Assembly (NCBI RefSeq): GCF_030062585.1
Contig: NZ_CP071935.1
Location: 310,001 to 374,000 of the forward strand
DNA: 64,000 bases
Direction of reading: 5' to 3'
DNA from: Helicobacter pylori
GTDB taxonomy: Bacteria > Campylobacterota > Campylobacteria > Campylobacterales > Helicobacteraceae
Below the pieces are notes generated by a model. That model did not search any database. It saw nothing but the letters and a program-made list of their open reading frames with translations, and had not been told where the DNA came from. Positions 54,842 to 63,896 of this stretch are shown piece by piece. Numbering within the stretch: position 1 is the first letter of the stretch; each line of letters starts with the position of its first letter. The position numbers and the translations under genes are program-made.

Positions 54842-55890
54842 AACAAATAAAAGCTTTAGCCCTATTTAGTGGGGGGTTGGATAGTTTGTTGTCCATGAAA
54901 TTACTCATTGATCAAGGCATTGAGGTAACCGCTTTGCACTTTAATATAGGGTTTGGGGGGAATAAAGATAAAAGAGAGTATTTTGAAAACGCCACCGTGC
55001 AAATTGGGGCTAAGCTCTTGGTGTGCGATATTAGAGAGCAGTTTTTTAACGATGTGTTGTTCAAGCCCAAATACGGCTATGGGAAGTATTTCAACCCTTG
55101 CATTGATTGCCATGCCAACATGTTTAGGAACGCTTTTTATAAAATGCTTGAATTGGATGCGGATTTTGTTTTGAGCGGGGAAGTGTTGGGGCAACGCCCT
55201 AAATCCCAAAGGAAAGAAGCGCTCAATCAGGTGAGGAAATTAGTCAGAGAAGTGGGCGAAGAGGCTCGTTTTGATCTTATTTTAGACCGAACGCAAGCAA
55301 GCGGTGAAAAACCGCAATTTTTAGATGAGTTGCTCTTAAGGCCCATGAGCGCTAAACTCTTAGAGCCTACTTTCATGGAAAAAAAGGGTTTTGTTGATAG
55401 AGAAAAGCTTTTAGATGTGAGTGGTAGGGGGCGCGCTAGGCAATTGCAAATGATCAAAGATTATGGCTTGAAATATTATGAAAAGCCAGGTGGAGGGTGC
55501 TTGCTTACGGACATTCAAGTGAGTAATAAGATTAAGAATTTGAAAGAATACAGAGAAATGGTGTTTGAAGACAGCGTGATCGTTAAAATTGGGCGCTATT
55601 TTGTCTTACCCCATAACGCTCGTTTGGTGGTGGCAAGGAATGAAGAAGAAAACCATAAATTGGATATTCAACACCCCTTAATGGATAAGATTGAATTACT
55701 GAACTGTAAAGGCCCTTTGAGTTTGGTGGATAAAAACGCCAGCAAAGAAGATAAAGAATTGGCCGGTCGTATCGCTTTAGGCTATGCTAAGACTTTAAAA
55801 AATCAAGCTTACCTCATTCAAATAGGGAATGAAAAACGCGAGCTTTACCCTTTGGATAAAGAGAGCGCTAGAGAGTATTTGTTCGCTTGA
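54838..55890 (+). CDS. PP-loop tRNA-thiolation-type protein (MnmA/ThiI-like)
   Basis: A 350-residue protein with the N-type ATP pyrophosphatase motif SGGLDS at residues 10-15 and conserved NPCIDCHANMF (a CxxC-type motif, near residue 86) that fits a sulfur-transfer or adenylation role in tRNA thiolation. A mid-region GGGCLLTD is a conserved feature. It is listed as HP0013 and has variously been named MnmA-like or as an ATP pyrophosphatase of unknown substrate. The specific reaction cannot be fixed from the sequence. It follows dnaG in the same operon. Confidence 0.75.
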   Translation: MKQIKALALFSGGLDSLLSMKLLIDQGIEVTALHFNIGFGGNKDKREYFENATVQIGAKLLVCDIREQFFNDVLFKPKYGYGKYFNPCIDCHANMFRNAFYKMLELDADFVLSGEVLGQRPKSQRKEALNQVRKLVREVGEEARFDLILDRTQASGEKPQFLDELLLRPMSAKLLEPTFMEKKGFVDREKLLDVSGRGRARQLQMIKDYGLKYYEKPGGGCLLTDIQVSNKIKNLKEYREMVFEDSVIVKIGRYFVLPHNARLVVARNEEENHKLDIQHPLMDKIELLNCKGPLSLVDKNASKEDKELAGRIALGYAKTLKNQAYLIQIGNEKRELYPLDKESAREYLFA

Positions 55891-55931
55891 AAGGGGAGTT
55901 TTTGAGAATTTTAGGGGTTTTCTTTTTATGC

Positions 55932-55937
55932 TATAAT
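55932..55937 (+). promoter_or_regulatory. -10 box of the HP0014-like gene
   Basis: TATAAT with the extended TGC before it (TATGCTATAATGG), 46 bases before the start. Confidence 0.6.
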
Positions 55938-55982
55938 GGAAAAAGTTCTGATCGGCGTTAAGCGATTTGCTAGGAGGTCTGT

Positions 55983-56810
55983 ATGCAAGAGTTTTTAGGT
56001 TTTGGTGTGGTGGGGAATTTTGCAGGGCATTTGGAGCAAGCAGGAGAGAGTCATAGTTTTATTAACATGAAAAGCGAAGAAAAGGACGCCCCTAAGGGGT
56101 TGTTCCCTTTTTATATCCCGTATGAGAATTGCTATTTGGGGCGTTGTTGCATTAATAACCATAAGATTATTTTGCCTAGTGATTTGAATTTGAAAGTGCA
56201 AGCAGAGCCAGAAATCGCTTTAGAATGCGATGTTAAGTATGATGAAAAACATTTGGTAACCAAGCTTGTGCCTAATTTTTTCATGGCGTTTAATGACGCT
56301 TCTGTGCGTAATTTAGAAGCCACAAAGCTCTCCCAAAAAAAGAATTTTTCACCAGCTTCTAAAGGTATAGGGCAGAAATTGCCTATTGATAGGTTTGTTT
56401 ATGGGGGGGTGTGCAACAATTTTTCTATCGCGTCTTTTTTGAAATACAATAATGTTTGGCACATTTACGGGGAAAACAGCAAATTGCTCAAATACGAGTT
56501 TTTTTATCAAAAACTTTTAGACTGGATCAAAGATAGACTCAATTACCAACAAGATGGCGACTCTTTAGAGGCTCTAAGGCCGTTTTTAGAGCGCCATAAT
56601 TTCCCCACTAAAATGATTTTTGCGATTGGGGCTACCCCTTATATGCCCTTTGCTCAAGAGCATTTTTTGCAAAAAGGCGATGAGGTGGCGATTGTTGCTT
56701 ACAACCATTTGCAATATAGTTTTGAAAAGATTCAAAACCTCTTAGAAGAAGACGCCCTACAAACCAAAGAACACGCTAATCTTTCTTATGTCTATCAAAT
56801 CGTAGAGTAG
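55983..56810 (+). CDS. Conserved protein of unknown function (HP0014-like)
   Basis: A 275-residue soluble protein with AGGAGGT 5 bases before the ATG, one of the strongest ribosome binding sites in the window. No signal peptide or transmembrane helix is visible. I recognise it as a family conserved in Campylobacterota and other Gram-negatives (DUF5718), with the start MQEFLGFGVVGNFAGHLEQAGES and the late FAIGATPYMPFAQEHF motif. Function is unknown; a fold similar to fumarylacetoacetate hydrolase has been suggested for relatives, which is uncertain. It is monocistronic between the PP-loop gene and comB. Confidence 0.75.
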   Translation: MQEFLGFGVVGNFAGHLEQAGESHSFINMKSEEKDAPKGLFPFYIPYENCYLGRCCINNHKIILPSDLNLKVQAEPEIALECDVKYDEKHLVTKLVPNFFMAFNDASVRNLEATKLSQKKNFSPASKGIGQKLPIDRFVYGGVCNNFSIASFLKYNNVWHIYGENSKLLKYEFFYQKLLDWIKDRLNYQQDGDSLEALRPFLERHNFPTKMIFAIGATPYMPFAQEHFLQKGDEVAIVAYNHLQYSFEKIQNLLEEDALQTKEHANLSYVYQIVE

Positions 56811-56953
56811 TAAGGCTTTTTTCTCTTTAGCTTTGCTTTTTTACCCCTTTTAAAGATTAAATGCACCCCTTTTGACTCCCTTTTAGAGGATTTTAATGGT
56901 TTTTTTGAGATAATTAAACCTTAGAAAGTTAATTAAAATTAAACAAAAGGGTT

Positions 56954-57238
56954 ATGATGTCCGCTCATTTTTTAAAAATCATTTTTTTAGTAGGCATGTG
57001 CGTTTCAAGTTTGTTCGCTGAAGGTTTAGAAGGGTTTTTTAACGCCCTAGAAGCCCAGCTCAAAAGCCCCATCGCTAAGGGGATTTTAATGGTGATTTTC
57101 ATAGGGATCGCTATTTATGTGTGGAGGAATTTAGACCGGTGGAAAGAGATTTTATTCACGATCCTTGGCGTGGTGTTTGGGATTTTTTTATTCTTTAAAG
57201 CCCCGAGTTTGGCGAATTGGTTTATGGGAATTTTTTAA
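56954..57238 (+). CDS. comB2: ComB2, VirB2-like component of the DNA-uptake system
   Basis: A 94-residue protein with an N-terminal signal peptide (about residues 1-20) and two further hydrophobic helices, the pattern of VirB2/TrbC pilins. It belongs to the H. pylori ComB type IV secretion apparatus, which brings DNA through the outer membrane during natural transformation. Two consecutive ATG codons at 56954 and 56957 are possible starts. Its stop overlaps the ATG of comB3. The rest of the system (ComB6-10) is not in this window. Confidence 0.88.
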   Translation: MMSAHFLKIIFLVGMCVSSLFAEGLEGFFNALEAQLKSPIAKGILMVIFIGIAIYVWRNLDRWKEILFTILGVVFGIFLFFKAPSLANWFMGIF

Positions 57239-57501
57239 TGATTATCCTCTCAGCGAGCGTGAAGAATTTGCGTGAAATTTCAGTTAAAGAAAAATTTTTA
57301 TGGCTGAACGCTAAGTCTTATTTGATTTCTGTTTTTGCGCCTTTTATCTTGCTCCCTTGGATTGATTTATTGAGCGCTTTTTTATTGTATTTAGGGTTTT
57401 TAGCGCTCTTTAGCGTGCTGGAATTTTTTGATGAAGACATTGCAGATATTATCGTGGCTAAAAGCAAAATAAAGACTAAAACCAAATGTTATAGAGCGTA
57501 G
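57238..57501 (+). CDS. comB3: ComB3, VirB3-like membrane protein of the DNA-uptake system
   Basis: An 87-residue protein with two closely spaced hydrophobic helices (about residues 30-72), the VirB3 layout. I start at the ATG overlapping the comB2 stop; the frame is open slightly upstream but without a start. VirB3 proteins associate with VirB4 ATPases at the inner membrane, and here comB4 follows after one base. The N-terminal NLREISVKEKFLW is characteristic of the H. pylori gene. Confidence 0.88.
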   Translation: MIILSASVKNLREISVKEKFLWLNAKSYLISVFAPFILLPWIDLLSAFLLYLGFLALFSVLEFFDEDIADIIVAKSKIKTKTKCYRA

Positions 57502-57502
57502 G

Positions 57503-59866
57503 ATGTTAGAAAAGTTTTTAGGCGCTATCAAACAAAAGGTTTCAAACTATTTTTTAGGGGCTTTGCCTAAAAGCTATTCAATGAGTGAAGAAAACAACAT
57601 TTTAGGCTTGTATGATGAGCATTTTTTGCTCACTAAAAACGAAAACTTAGTGGGCATCCTCCGTTTAGAGGGGGTTAGTTACACCCATTTAAGCACAGAG
57701 CAATTGCAAGATCTTTTCACCGAGCGCCAAATGGCGTTGGATTCTTTGGAAAAAGTCGTGGCGCGCCTCGTGGTTAAAAGGCGTAAAATTGATTATAAAC
57801 AAAGCATTCAATCTGATTCTCAATACTTGCAAGCGATTTTGAACCAGTTTGAAAACAAAGAAGTGTATGAAAATCAGTATTTTTTAGTTTTAGAAAGCAC
57901 TCACTCTTTACAAGGTGTTTTGGAACATAAGAAAAAATCTCTCATGCATGCCAATAGGGAAAACTTTAAGGATATTCTCTCTTATAAAGCGCATTTTTTG
58001 CAAGAAACTTTAAAAAGCCTAGAAATCCAGCTCAAAAATTATGCCCCCAAACTCTTAAGCTCCAAAGAGGTTTTGAATTTTTATGCGGAATATATTAACG
58101 GGTTTGATCTCCCCTTAAAACCCCTAGTAGGAGGGTATTTGAGCGATAGCTATATCGCTAGTTCTACCACTTTTGAAAAAGATTATTTCATTCAAGAAAG
58201 CTTTAACCAAAAAACCTATAACCGCTTGATTGGTATTAAAGCTTATGAGAGCGAGCGCATCACTTCTATAGCGGTGGGAGCGCTTTTATACCAAGAGACG
58301 CCACTAGATATTATCTTTTCCATAGAGCCAATGAGCGCGCATAAAACGCTGAGTTTTTTAAAAGAGAGGGCCAAGTTTAGCATGTCTAATCTCGTTAAAA
58401 ACGAGCTGCTAGAATACCAGGAATTAGTCAAAACCAAACGCTTATCCATGCAAAAATTCGCCCTAAACATTCTTATCAAAGCCCCCAGTTTAGAGGATTT
58501 AGACGCTCAAACCAGCTTAATTTTAGGGCTTTTATTTAAAGAAAACTTAGTGGGCGTTATAGAAACTTTTGGCTTGAAAGGGGGGTATTTTTCCTTTTTC
58601 CCTGAACGCATTTATTTAAACCACCGTTTGCGTTTTTTAACCTCTAAAGCCCTAGCGTGTTTGATGGTGTTTGAAAGGCAAAATTTAGGTTTTAAGGCTA
58701 ATTCATGGGGGAATAGCCCTTTGAGCGTGTTTAAAAATTTGGATTATTCCCCTTTTTTATTCAATTTCCACAACCAAGAAGTGAGCCACAACAACGCTAA
58801 AGAAATCGCTAGAGTGAATGGGCATACTCTAATCATAGGGGCTACCGGGAGCGGTAAAAGCACGCTGATTAGTTTTTTAATGATGAGCGCTTTGAAATAC
58901 CAAAACATGCGCCTTTTAGCCTTTGACAGGATGCAAGGGTTGTATTCTTTCACAAAATTTTTTAAAGGGCATTACCATGACGGCCAATCTTTTAGCATTA
59001 ACCCCTTTTGTTTAGAGCCTAATTTGCAGAATTTAGAATTTTTGCAATCCTTCTTTTTGAGCATGTTCGACCTTGCCCCTTCAAGGGATAAAGAAGCCTT
59101 GGAAGATATGAATGCGATTTCTAGTGCGATTAAGAGCCTTTATGAGACTTTATACCCTAAAGCCTTTAGTTTGCTAGACTTTAAAGAAACGCTTAAAAGA
59201 ACCTCATCTAACCAATTGGGCTTGAGTTTAGAGCCGTATTTGAATAACCCCCTTTTTAACGCTTTAAATGACGCGTTCAATTCCAACGCTTTTTTAAATG
59301 TAATCAACTTAGACGCTATCACCCAAAACCCTAAAGACTTAGGGCTTTTAGCCTATTACTTGTTTTATAAGATCTTAGAAGAGTCCAGGAAAAACGACAG
59401 CGGGTTTTTGGTTTTTTTAGACGAGTTTAAATCCTATGTGGAAAACGATTTGTTAAACACTAAAATCAACGCTTTAATCACGCAAGCCAGGAAAGCTAAT
59501 GGCGTGGTGGTGTTGGCCTTGCAAGATATTTACCAGTTAAGCGGGGTCAAAAACGCCCATAGTTTTTTAAGCAACATGGGGACTCTCATTTTGTATCCGC
59601 AAAAAAACGCTAGGGAGTTGAAACACCACTTCAATGTGCCTTTGAGCGAAACTGAAATTTCATTTTTAGAAAACACCCCTTTGTATGCTAGGCAGGTTTT
59701 AGTCAAAAATCTGGGTAACGGGAGCTCTAACATGATTGATGTGAGTTTGGAGGGCTTGGGGCGTTATTTGAAAATCTTTAATTCGGATTCTAGTCATGTC
59801 AATAAAGTGAAAGCGTTACAAAAAGACTACCCTACAGAGTGGCGTGAGAAACTTTTGAAGAGTTAG
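57503..59866 (+). CDS. comB4: ComB4, VirB4-type ATPase of the DNA-uptake system
   Basis: A 787-residue ATPase that powers the ComB transformation machine. The N-terminal VirB4/CagE domain precedes the nucleotide-binding domain with Walker A GATGSGKST near residue 450 and Walker B FLVFLDEF near residue 635; RKANGVVVLALQD is a family motif. The length is typical of VirB4. It is the last gene of comB2-B3-B4, with no recognisable terminator behind it; the SRP RNA gene follows on the other strand. Confidence 0.94.
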   Translation: MLEKFLGAIKQKVSNYFLGALPKSYSMSEENNILGLYDEHFLLTKNENLVGILRLEGVSYTHLSTEQLQDLFTERQMALDSLEKVVARLVVKRRKIDYKQSIQSDSQYLQAILNQFENKEVYENQYFLVLESTHSLQGVLEHKKKSLMHANRENFKDILSYKAHFLQETLKSLEIQLKNYAPKLLSSKEVLNFYAEYINGFDLPLKPLVGGYLSDSYIASSTTFEKDYFIQESFNQKTYNRLIGIKAYESERITSIAVGALLYQETPLDIIFSIEPMSAHKTLSFLKERAKFSMSNLVKNELLEYQELVKTKRLSMQKFALNILIKAPSLEDLDAQTSLILGLLFKENLVGVIETFGLKGGYFSFFPERIYLNHRLRFLTSKALACLMVFERQNLGFKANSWGNSPLSVFKNLDYSPFLFNFHNQEVSHNNAKEIARVNGHTLIIGATGSGKSTLISFLMMSALKYQNMRLLAFDRMQGLYSFTKFFKGHYHDGQSFSINPFCLEPNLQNLEFLQSFFLSMFDLAPSRDKEALEDMNAISSAIKSLYETLYPKAFSLLDFKETLKRTSSNQLGLSLEPYLNNPLFNALNDAFNSNAFLNVINLDAITQNPKDLGLLAYYLFYKILEESRKNDSGFLVFLDEFKSYVENDLLNTKINALITQARKANGVVVLALQDIYQLSGVKNAHSFLSNMGTLILYPQKNARELKHHFNVPLSETEISFLENTPLYARQVLVKNLGNGSSNMIDVSLEGLGRYLKIFNSDSSHVNKVKALQKDYPTEWREKLLKS

Positions 59867-59892
59867 TTTAAAAAAGTCAATATCATTTTGAA

Positions 59893-60000
59893 GCACTCCT
59901 ATTCAGATGGCTAAGGCACACAAGAAATTAGGGGACTCTGCTGTATTCCTACCCTGAAGCGTTACCCTAAAATCCTATTGCATAGGTCTAAATAAGAGCT
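59893..60000 (-). ncRNA. ffs: Signal recognition particle RNA (4.5S-like)
   Basis: On the minus strand CAGG-GTA-GGAA-TAC-AGCAG (59956-59938) is the SRP domain IV hairpin: the GTA and TAC arms pair, GGAA is the tetraloop and CAGG/AGCAG is the symmetric loop bound by Ffh. An outer stem pairs TTTTAGGG (59972-59965) with CCCCTAATT (59934-59926), and CCTAT with ATAGG further out. A TAAAAT box (60013-60008) fits as a promoter. No protein could be encoded. The ends are approximate. Confidence 0.78.
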
Positions 60001-60077
60001 TAGGGATCATTTTAGCCATAAAAAGCTTATGTTTTCATTAAAAATGTTATGATACGCTCAAATAGTCAAGCAAAAAA

Positions 60078-61508
60078 ATGTCAATTAAAAGGGTTAGATT
60101 GAAAATATTCGTTCTGTTGATGTCGGTAATTTTAGGAATATCATTAACAGGTTGCATAGGCTATCGTATGGACTTAGAACATTTTAACACGCTCTATTAT
60201 GAAGAAAGCCCCAAACAAGCTTATGAATATTCTAAACAATTCACTAAGAAAAAAAAGAACGCTCTTTTATGGGACTTGCAAAACGGCTTGAGCGCTTTAT
60301 ACGCAAGGGATTATAAGACTTCTTTAGGGGTGTTAGATCAAGCCGAGCAACGCTTTGATAAAACCCAAAGCGCTTTTACAAGAGGGGCTGGTTATGTGGG
60401 CGCTACCATGATTAATGATAATGTGCGTGCTTATGGGGGGAATATTTATGAGGGCGTTTTAATCAATTATTACAAAGCGATAGACTACATGCTTTTAAAC
60501 GATAGCGCGAAAGCTAGGGTGCAATTCAACCGCGCGAACGAACGCCAGCGCAGGGCTAAAGAATTTTATTATGAGGAAGTGCAAAAAGCCATTAAAGAAA
60601 TCGATTCTAGCAAAAAGCACAATATTAATATGGAACGCTCTAGGGTGGAAGTGAGCGAGATTTTAAACAACACCTATTCTAATTTAGACAAATACGAAGC
60701 TTATCAAGGCTTGCTTAACCCGGCGGTTTCGTATCTTTCAGGGTTGTTTTACGCTTTAAATGGGGATAAGAATAAGGGGTTAGGCTATCTTAATGAAGCC
60801 TATGGGATCAGTCAAAGCCCTTTTGTAGCTCAAGACTTGGTTTTTTTCAAAAACCCTAACAGGAGCCATTTCACTTGGATCATCATTGAAGATGGTAAAG
60901 AGCCGCAAAAAAGCGAATTTAAAATTGATGTGCCTATTTTTATGATCGATTCGGTTTATAACGTGAGTATAGCCTTGCCCAAGCTAGAAAAAGGGGAAGC
61001 GTTTTATCAAAATTTTACTCTTAAAGATGGAGAAAAAGTAACTCCCTTTGACACTTTGGCCTCAATAGATGCGGTGGTCGCTAGCGAGTTTAGGAAGCAA
61101 TTGCCCTACATTATCACCAGAGCCATTTTATCGGCTACTTTTAAGGTGGGCATGCAAGCGGTGGCGAACTATTATTTGGGGTTTGTTGGCGGGTTAGTAA
61201 CTTCCTTGTATTCAGGTGTTAGCACCTTTGCAGACACCAGAAACACGAGCATTTTTGCCCATAAAATCTACCTCATGCGCATCAAAAACAAAGCTTTTGA
61301 AAGTTATGAAGTTCGAGCCGATTCCATTGACGCTTTTTCGTTTTCCTTAAAGCCTTGTAAAAGATCGCTTGAAAGCCCTAAAATCATTGACGCTAGGGAA
61401 TTGCTTTCAGGGTTTGTAACAGCCCCACAAGTCTTTTGCTCTAACCGCCATAATATTTTATATGTGCGCAGCTTTAAAAACGGGTTTGTTTTGAGTCGTT
61501 TAAAATGA
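60078..61508 (+). CDS. Outer-membrane lipoprotein with repeat-like helical domain (HP0018-like)
   Basis: A 476-residue lipoprotein with signal peptide and lipobox LTGC (Cys near residue 26). The N-terminal half is tetratricopeptide-like (YSKQFTKKKKNALLWDLQNGLSAL, then repeated helical pairs), and the C-terminal half ends in strand-rich sequence. It belongs to the COG3014-type family with unknown role. I retain the ATG at 60078; a TTG at 60099 has a better placed AAAGGG and also yields a signal peptide. It stands alone, with the SRP RNA gene upstream on the other strand. Confidence 0.75.
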   Translation: MSIKRVRLKIFVLLMSVILGISLTGCIGYRMDLEHFNTLYYEESPKQAYEYSKQFTKKKKNALLWDLQNGLSALYARDYKTSLGVLDQAEQRFDKTQSAFTRGAGYVGATMINDNVRAYGGNIYEGVLINYYKAIDYMLLNDSAKARVQFNRANERQRRAKEFYYEEVQKAIKEIDSSKKHNINMERSRVEVSEILNNTYSNLDKYEAYQGLLNPAVSYLSGLFYALNGDKNKGLGYLNEAYGISQSPFVAQDLVFFKNPNRSHFTWIIIEDGKEPQKSEFKIDVPIFMIDSVYNVSIALPKLEKGEAFYQNFTLKDGEKVTPFDTLASIDAVVASEFRKQLPYIITRAILSATFKVGMQAVANYYLGFVGGLVTSLYSGVSTFADTRNTSIFAHKIYLMRIKNKAFESYEVRADSIDAFSFSLKPCKRSLESPKIIDARELLSGFVTAPQVFCSNRHNILYVRSFKNGFVLSRLK

Positions 61509-61567
61509 TTTAAAAAAACCCCCCAAAGATAGTTTTTAAGTGTCGTTGGCATTAAACACAAACACGA

Positions 61568-61573
61568 TATAAT
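61568..61573 (+). promoter_or_regulatory. -10 box of cheV1
   Basis: TATAAT in CGATATAATTATAA, 38 bases before the cheV1 start. Confidence 0.6.
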
Positions 61574-61610
61574 TATAAAACGATACGAAAACCTAAATTA
61601 AGGGGAAGTC

Positions 61611-62576
61611 ATGGCTGATAGTTTAGCGGGCATTGATCAAGTTACGAGTTTGCATAAAAATAACGAGTTGCAATTGTTGTGTTTCAGGCTGGGTAAAAAC
61701 AAGGATTTGTATGCGGTCAATGTCTTTAAGATCCGTGAAGTGGTGAAATACCATGGCAATCTCACCATCATTAGCCACGAAAACAATTCGCTCGTTGAGG
61801 GGCTAATCATTATAAGAGAGCTCACCATTCCCTTGATTGATATGAAAAAATGGTTTTATTATGACAGCCAGAACAAGAGCAAGGATTTACGCCCTTACAG
61901 GATAGAAAAAGAAAAAGGCGAAGACGATATTGTCATGATTTGTGAGTTTTCTCGCTGGACCATAGGGGTTAGGATCTATGAAGCGGATAGGATTTTGAGC
62001 AAGAAATGGACTGAAATGGAGCAAAGCGCTGGGCTAGGGGGATCTGCAGGCAATAACAAGCTCGTGAGCCGCACGCGCTATTTTGACGGGCGCTTGGTGC
62101 AAGTGGTGGATATTGAAAAAATGCTTATAGATGTGTTTCCTTGGATTGAAGATGAAAAACACAACGATTTAGAGACGCTTTCTAAAATCCATTCTAACCA
62201 ATGCGTTTTGCTCGCTGATGACTCCCCAAGCGTTTTAAAAACCATGCAAATGATTTTAGACAAGCTGGGCGTCAAGCATATAGATTTTATCAATGGTAAA
62301 ACCTTACTAGAGCATTTGTTCAACCCCACAACCGATGTGGGTAATATTGGTCTTATCATCACCGATTTAGAAATGCCAGAAGCGAGCGGTTTTGAAGTGA
62401 TCAAACAGGTTAAAAACAATCCTTTGACTTCAAAAATCCCTATCGTGGTCAATTCTTCTATGAGCGGCAGCTCTAATGAAGACATGGCCAGGAGCTTGAA
62501 GGCCGATGATTTTATTTCTAAGTCTAACCCTAAAGACATCCAGCGGGTGGTTAAGCAATTTTTGGAATTAGCATGA
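61611..62576 (+). CDS. cheV1: Chemotaxis coupling protein CheV1 (CheW plus receiver domain)
   Basis: A 321-residue protein with an N-terminal CheW domain (about residues 15-170) and a C-terminal receiver domain (about 195-318). The receiver has the acidic pair ADDSPS, the phosphorylation site Asp in ITDLEMPE and the Lys in ISKSNP. H. pylori has three CheV proteins in place of some other adaptation enzymes; this is the first (HP0019). It couples receptors to CheA and may act as phosphate sink. It overlaps the start of nspC by four bases (ATGA). Confidence 0.96.
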   Translation: MADSLAGIDQVTSLHKNNELQLLCFRLGKNKDLYAVNVFKIREVVKYHGNLTIISHENNSLVEGLIIIRELTIPLIDMKKWFYYDSQNKSKDLRPYRIEKEKGEDDIVMICEFSRWTIGVRIYEADRILSKKWTEMEQSAGLGGSAGNNKLVSRTRYFDGRLVQVVDIEKMLIDVFPWIEDEKHNDLETLSKIHSNQCVLLADDSPSVLKTMQMILDKLGVKHIDFINGKTLLEHLFNPTTDVGNIGLIITDLEMPEASGFEVIKQVKNNPLTSKIPIVVNSSMSGSSNEDMARSLKADDFISKSNPKDIQRVVKQFLELA

Positions 62577-63790
62577 AAAAATACAGCGCTATCCCCACCC
62601 CTTGCTATGTGCTAGAGAGCGAACGCTTAGAAAAAAACGCCAAGATTTTAGAAATCGTGCGCCAACAAAGTGGGGCAAAGGTTTTGCTCGCTTTAAAGGG
62701 GTATGCGTTTTGGCGTGAGTTTGGGATTTTGAGGCAAAAATTGAACGGGTGTTGCACGAGCGGTCTTTATGAGGCTAAGCTCGCTTTTGAAGAATTTGGG
62801 GGGCGAGAGAGCCATAAAGAAATTTGCGTTTATAGCCCAGCCTTTAAAGAGGCTGAAATGAGCGCGATTTTACCCCTAGCGACAAGCATTATTTTCAACT
62901 CTTTTCACCAATACGCCACCTATAAAGATAGGATTTTAGACAAAAACAAGCAATTAGAAAACTTGGGCTTAAGCCCCATTAAAATGGGCTTGAGGATTAA
63001 CCCTCTTTATAGCGAAGTAACCCCAGCGATCTATAACCCATGCTCTAAAATGAGCCGGTTAGGGATTACGCCTAGCGGATTTGAAAAGGGGGTGAAAGAG
63101 CATGGCTTAGAGGGGGTGAGCGGGTTGCATTTCCATACGCATTGCGAGCAAAACGCTGACGCTTTGTGCCGGACTTTAGAGCATGTGGAAAGGCATTTTA
63201 AGCCTTATTTAGAAAACATGGCGTGGGTGAATTTTGGTGGGGGGCATCATATCACCAGGAGCGATTATGATGTGAATTTGCTCATCCAAACGATTAAGGA
63301 CTTTAAAGAGCGTTATCATGATATAGAAGTGATTTTAGAGCCTGGGGAAGCCATAGGGTGGCAATGCGGGTTTTTAATCGCAAGCGTGATAGACATCGTT
63401 CAAAACAATCAAGAAATTGCGATCTTAGACGCTTCTTTCAGTGCTCACATGCCCGATTGCCTAGAAATGCCTTATCGCCCTAGTATTCTTAAGGTTTCTG
63501 TAGAAAACGATGAGGAAATTATTGAAGTTGAAAAGGGCGAAAATCAAGGGGCGTTTTCTTACTTTTTAGGCGGCCCCACTTGTTTGGCGGGGGATTTTAT
63601 GGGGAGTTTTAGCTTTGAAACGCCTTTAAAAAGGGGCGATAAAATCGTGTTTCAAGACATGCTCCATTATACGATCGTGAAAAACAACTCGTTTAATGGC
63701 GTGCCACTGCCAAGCCTGGCTAAAATAGATTCGCAAGGTTTTAAGATCCTCAAAAGCTTTTCTTATGAAGATTACAAAAACAGGAATTAA
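62573..63790 (+). CDS. nspC: Carboxynorspermidine (carboxyspermidine) decarboxylase
   Basis: A 405-residue PLP enzyme of the alanine racemase-like fold type III. The PLP lysine is in LLALKGYA near residue 41, the glycine-rich VNFGGGHHITR near 222 and the EPGEAIG motif near 260. It makes the last step of spermidine or norspermidine synthesis in the carboxyspermidine pathway. It is translationally coupled to cheV1, an unusual pairing that is typical of this species. A 14-base tandem repeat begins nine bases after the stop. Confidence 0.94.
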   Translation: MKKYSAIPTPCYVLESERLEKNAKILEIVRQQSGAKVLLALKGYAFWREFGILRQKLNGCCTSGLYEAKLAFEEFGGRESHKEICVYSPAFKEAEMSAILPLATSIIFNSFHQYATYKDRILDKNKQLENLGLSPIKMGLRINPLYSEVTPAIYNPCSKMSRLGITPSGFEKGVKEHGLEGVSGLHFHTHCEQNADALCRTLEHVERHFKPYLENMAWVNFGGGHHITRSDYDVNLLIQTIKDFKERYHDIEVILEPGEAIGWQCGFLIASVIDIVQNNQEIAILDASFSAHMPDCLEMPYRPSILKVSVENDEEIIEVEKGENQGAFSYFLGGPTCLAGDFMGSFSFETPLKRGDKIVFQDMLHYTIVKNNSFNGVPLPSLAKIDSQGFKILKSFSYEDYKNRN

Positions 63791-63798
63791 AGCTTTAA

Positions 63799-63896
63799 TT
63801 AAGTTTTTTTAATTAAGTTTTTTTAATTAAGTTTTTTTGATTAAGTTTTTTTGATTAAGTTTTTTTGATTAAGTTTTTTTGATTAATGTTTTTTGA
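63799..63896 (+). repeat. 14-base tandem repeat, seven copies
   Basis: Units TTAAGTTTTTTTGA (copies 1 and 2 end in AA, copy 7 has TTAATG) run head to tail between the convergent nspC and lpxE genes. The eighth, degenerate unit starts exactly at the lpxE stop codon. The T-rich strand could stop transcription from nspC. Confidence 0.95.

Noticed and set aside
63799..63896. Tandem repeat considered as a CRISPR array
   Set aside because: The 14-base units are contiguous with no spacers, and there are no cas genes in the window.
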